The notes under the pieces: model-generated | Database searches by the model: none | What the model was told of the DNA's origin: nothing | Seen by the model: only the letters and a program-made list of their open reading frames with translations | Part shown: positions 62,795 through 64,000 of the stretch, in pieces | Layout: the number at the start of each line of letters is the position of its first letter | How positions within the stretch are numbered: position 1 is the stretch's first letter | Translations under genes and position numbers: made by a program | Assembly: GCF_000281715.2 (NCBI RefSeq) | Contig: NZ_CP124576.1 | Location: 3,817,001-3,881,000, forward strand | Length of the DNA: 64,000 nt | From: Sphingobium sp. AP49 | GTDB taxonomy: Bacteria; Pseudomonadota; Alphaproteobacteria; Sphingomonadales; Sphingomonadaceae | Direction: 5' to 3'

Positions 62795-63718
62795 ATGGAC
62801 CTGCGCCTCTTGCGCTATTTCGTCGCCGTCGCGGACGAAGGCAATTTCAACCGCGCCGCCGACCGGCTGCATATTGCCCAGCCGCCTCTGTCCCGCGCGA
62901 TCCAGCAGCTGGAGGCGCATGTCGGCGCGCCCTTGCTCGACCGCGCCAGCCGCCCGTTGCGGCTGACCGATGTCGGCCGACTGCTCCACGCCCAGGCGCT
63001 GCAACTGCTGGCGCGGATGGAGGATGTCGAGGCGATGGTGAAGACCGCCGCCACCAGCCGCCGGCGCCGGCTGGTGATCGGCTTCGTCGCCTCGACCATC
63101 TATGCCCGCCTGCCCGAGCTGATCCGGGAATTTCGCAAGGTCGCCGACAATGTCGAACTGGTGATGGTGGAAAGCACCACGCTGGAACAGATTGCAGCGC
63201 TCAAGGACGGACGCATCGATGTCGGCTTCGGCCGCATCCGGTTCGAAGACCCGGCGGTGCGCCGCATCATCCTGCGCAACGAGAAGATGGTCGCCGCCTT
63301 CCCGATGGATCACCCGCTGGCCCATGGCGAAGGGCCGATCTCGATCCGTGATCTCGCCGACGAACCGCAGATCATCTATCCGCGTGCGCCGCGCCCCAGC
63401 TATGCCGACCAGGTCATATCCCTGTTTCGCGACCATGCGATCGAACCGCGCATCGTGCATGAGGCCCGCGAACTGCAAATCGCGATCGGCCTGGTCGCGG
63501 CGGAGGAAGGCATGGCGATCGTGCCGGAATCGGTGCATCGCGCCCGCAGCCACGATGTCGCCTTCCGCGACCTGATCGAGCCGGCCACATCCCCCATCAT
63601 CATGAGCCACCGCCCGGGCGACCGCTCCCCCGAACTGGCGCTGATGGCCGCCGTCATCGCCCGCCAATATGCGCAATGGGGCTATGAGGTGCCGACCGCG
63701 CTGACCGAGGAGCTTTGA
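62795..63718 (+). CDS. LysR-family regulator of the catechol/benzoate operon (CatR/BenM/CatM type)
   Basis: 307 residues from ATG 62795; a GTG at 62768 would extend it by nine residues but lies upstream of the operator. The N-terminus MDLRLLRYFVAVADEGNF then RAADRLHIAQPPLSRAIQ is the signature of the CatM/BenM/CatR subgroup. The effector domain includes GFVASTIYARLPELIREFR, and a typical inducer pocket is expected to bind muconate or benzoate. It is divergent from catB with an exact ATAC-N7-GTAT site between them, and is followed by an aromatic-acid transporter. Confidence 0.9.
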   Translation: MDLRLLRYFVAVADEGNFNRAADRLHIAQPPLSRAIQQLEAHVGAPLLDRASRPLRLTDVGRLLHAQALQLLARMEDVEAMVKTAATSRRRRLVIGFVASTIYARLPELIREFRKVADNVELVMVESTTLEQIAALKDGRIDVGFGRIRFEDPAVRRIILRNEKMVAAFPMDHPLAHGEGPISIRDLADEPQIIYPRAPRPSYADQVISLFRDHAIEPRIVHEARELQIAIGLVAAEEGMAIVPESVHRARSHDVAFRDLIEPATSPIIMSHRPGDRSPELALMAAVIARQYAQWGYEVPTALTEEL

Positions 63719-63843
63719 CGCCGCCGAACTGCCCGCCATACCCTCAGCGTATTTCGATCGGACTTAATTGGTATTTGGCGTCCCCCTGCATGTCCTTCAC
63801 TTTCCCGGGAAATCATACCCATCAATAAGGGAGAGGAATCGAT

Positions 63844-64000
63844 ATGCAGGGTATCGATATAAATCGTCACATTGACGAAGCCAGGTTCGGAAACCTACAT
63901 CTCAAGATCATCATTGCTTGCGCCATCCTGCTTATAGTCGATGGCTATGACGTCTTCATTTATGGCGTCGTCCTTCCACAGTTGATGGACCAATGGGGAC
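63844..64000 (+). CDS. MFS aromatic-acid transporter (BenK/PcaK-like), 3' truncated
   Basis: Only the first 52 codons are in the window, from ATG 63844 with GGGAGAGG upstream. The first helix reads IIIACAILLIVDGYDVFIYG; the DGYD motif in helix 1 is a hallmark of the aromatic acid:H+ symporter family (PcaK, BenK). It should import benzoate or a related acid for the neighbouring pathway. The 125-base gap before it shows no other feature. Confidence 0.85.
   Translation, partial: MQGIDINRHIDEARFGNLHLKIIIACAILLIVDGYDVFIYGVVLPQLMDQWG

Overview
The window is chromosomal DNA from a high-GC alphaproteobacterium, most likely a sphingomonad (Sphingobium/Novosphingobium type). The evidence is the set of large TonB-dependent receptors beside sugar and peptide hydrolases, class-II-style ferredoxin/reductase partners for a Rieske oxygenase, strong GC3 bias that opens long antisense ORFs, and interspersed palindromes typical of these genomes. 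No rRNA, tRNA, CRISPR array, integrase or intact insertion sequence was seen. The window is cut inside genes at both ends.

Region 1 (1-20.7 kb) looks like one regulated peptide/hydroxyproline/arabinoside utilisation locus. It holds an S10 carboxypeptidase, two secreted amidohydrolases, a TonB-dependent receptor, an APC amino-acid permease, a GntR/FCD regulator, a 4-hydroxyproline epimerase, a DapA-type pyrroline-hydroxycarboxylate deaminase, a D-amino-acid oxidoreductase, an M24 Xaa-Pro peptidase, an Ldh2-type imino-acid reductase, a Tat-exported GH127/146-like beta-L-arabinofuranosidase, a DUF885 metallopeptidase and a small NTF2-like protein. A short palindromic motif (core ATCGTATAC) recurs in four intergenic regions, and a related site lies upstream of the GntR gene. 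My main proposal is that this is a system for eating plant hydroxyproline-rich glycoproteins (extensin/AGP type).

Region 2 (20.8-32.3 kb) is a maltodextrin/starch locus: a MalA-like TonB receptor, a LacI regulator, a secreted GH13 amylase, a GH13 alpha-glucosidase, a GH97 alpha-glucosidase and a GPH-type MFS sugar transporter. An identical 12-bp palindrome, TGAATACGTATG, stands upstream of the receptor and between the LacI gene and the hydrolase operon.

Region 3 (32.3-41.8 kb) contains a cytochrome P450 with an unusual 105-residue C-terminal extension, a DUF4198 periplasmic protein, a polytopic membrane protein, and a tight six-gene MoxR cluster (DUF4129, DUF4350, MoxR ATPase, DUF58, SpoIIM-like, RDD).

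Region 4 (41.9-48 kb) is a valine/isobutyrate catabolic set (mmsB, 3-hydroxyisobutyryl-CoA hydrolase, acyl-CoA dehydrogenase, mmsA) with a divergent LysR regulator. Palindromic repeats separate several of these genes.

Region 5 (48.2-52.4 kb) is an unfamiliar three-gene unit: a GlfT2-like galactofuranosyltransferase, a GMC-type flavin oxidoreductase, and a 132-residue protein of unknown family.

Region 6 (52.5-64 kb) is a 12-gene operon on the minus strand, catB-catC-catA-benA-benB-benD-pcaI-pcaJ-ferredoxin-pcaD-pcaF-ferredoxin reductase. It encodes benzoate to catechol to beta-ketoadipate to succinyl-CoA plus acetyl-CoA. BenC is absent; a putidaredoxin-type ferredoxin and a glutathione-reductase-type reductase appear to replace it. 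A divergent LysR gene follows, with an exact ATAC-N7-GTAT BenM/CatM-type site in between, and then the start of an aromatic-acid MFS transporter.
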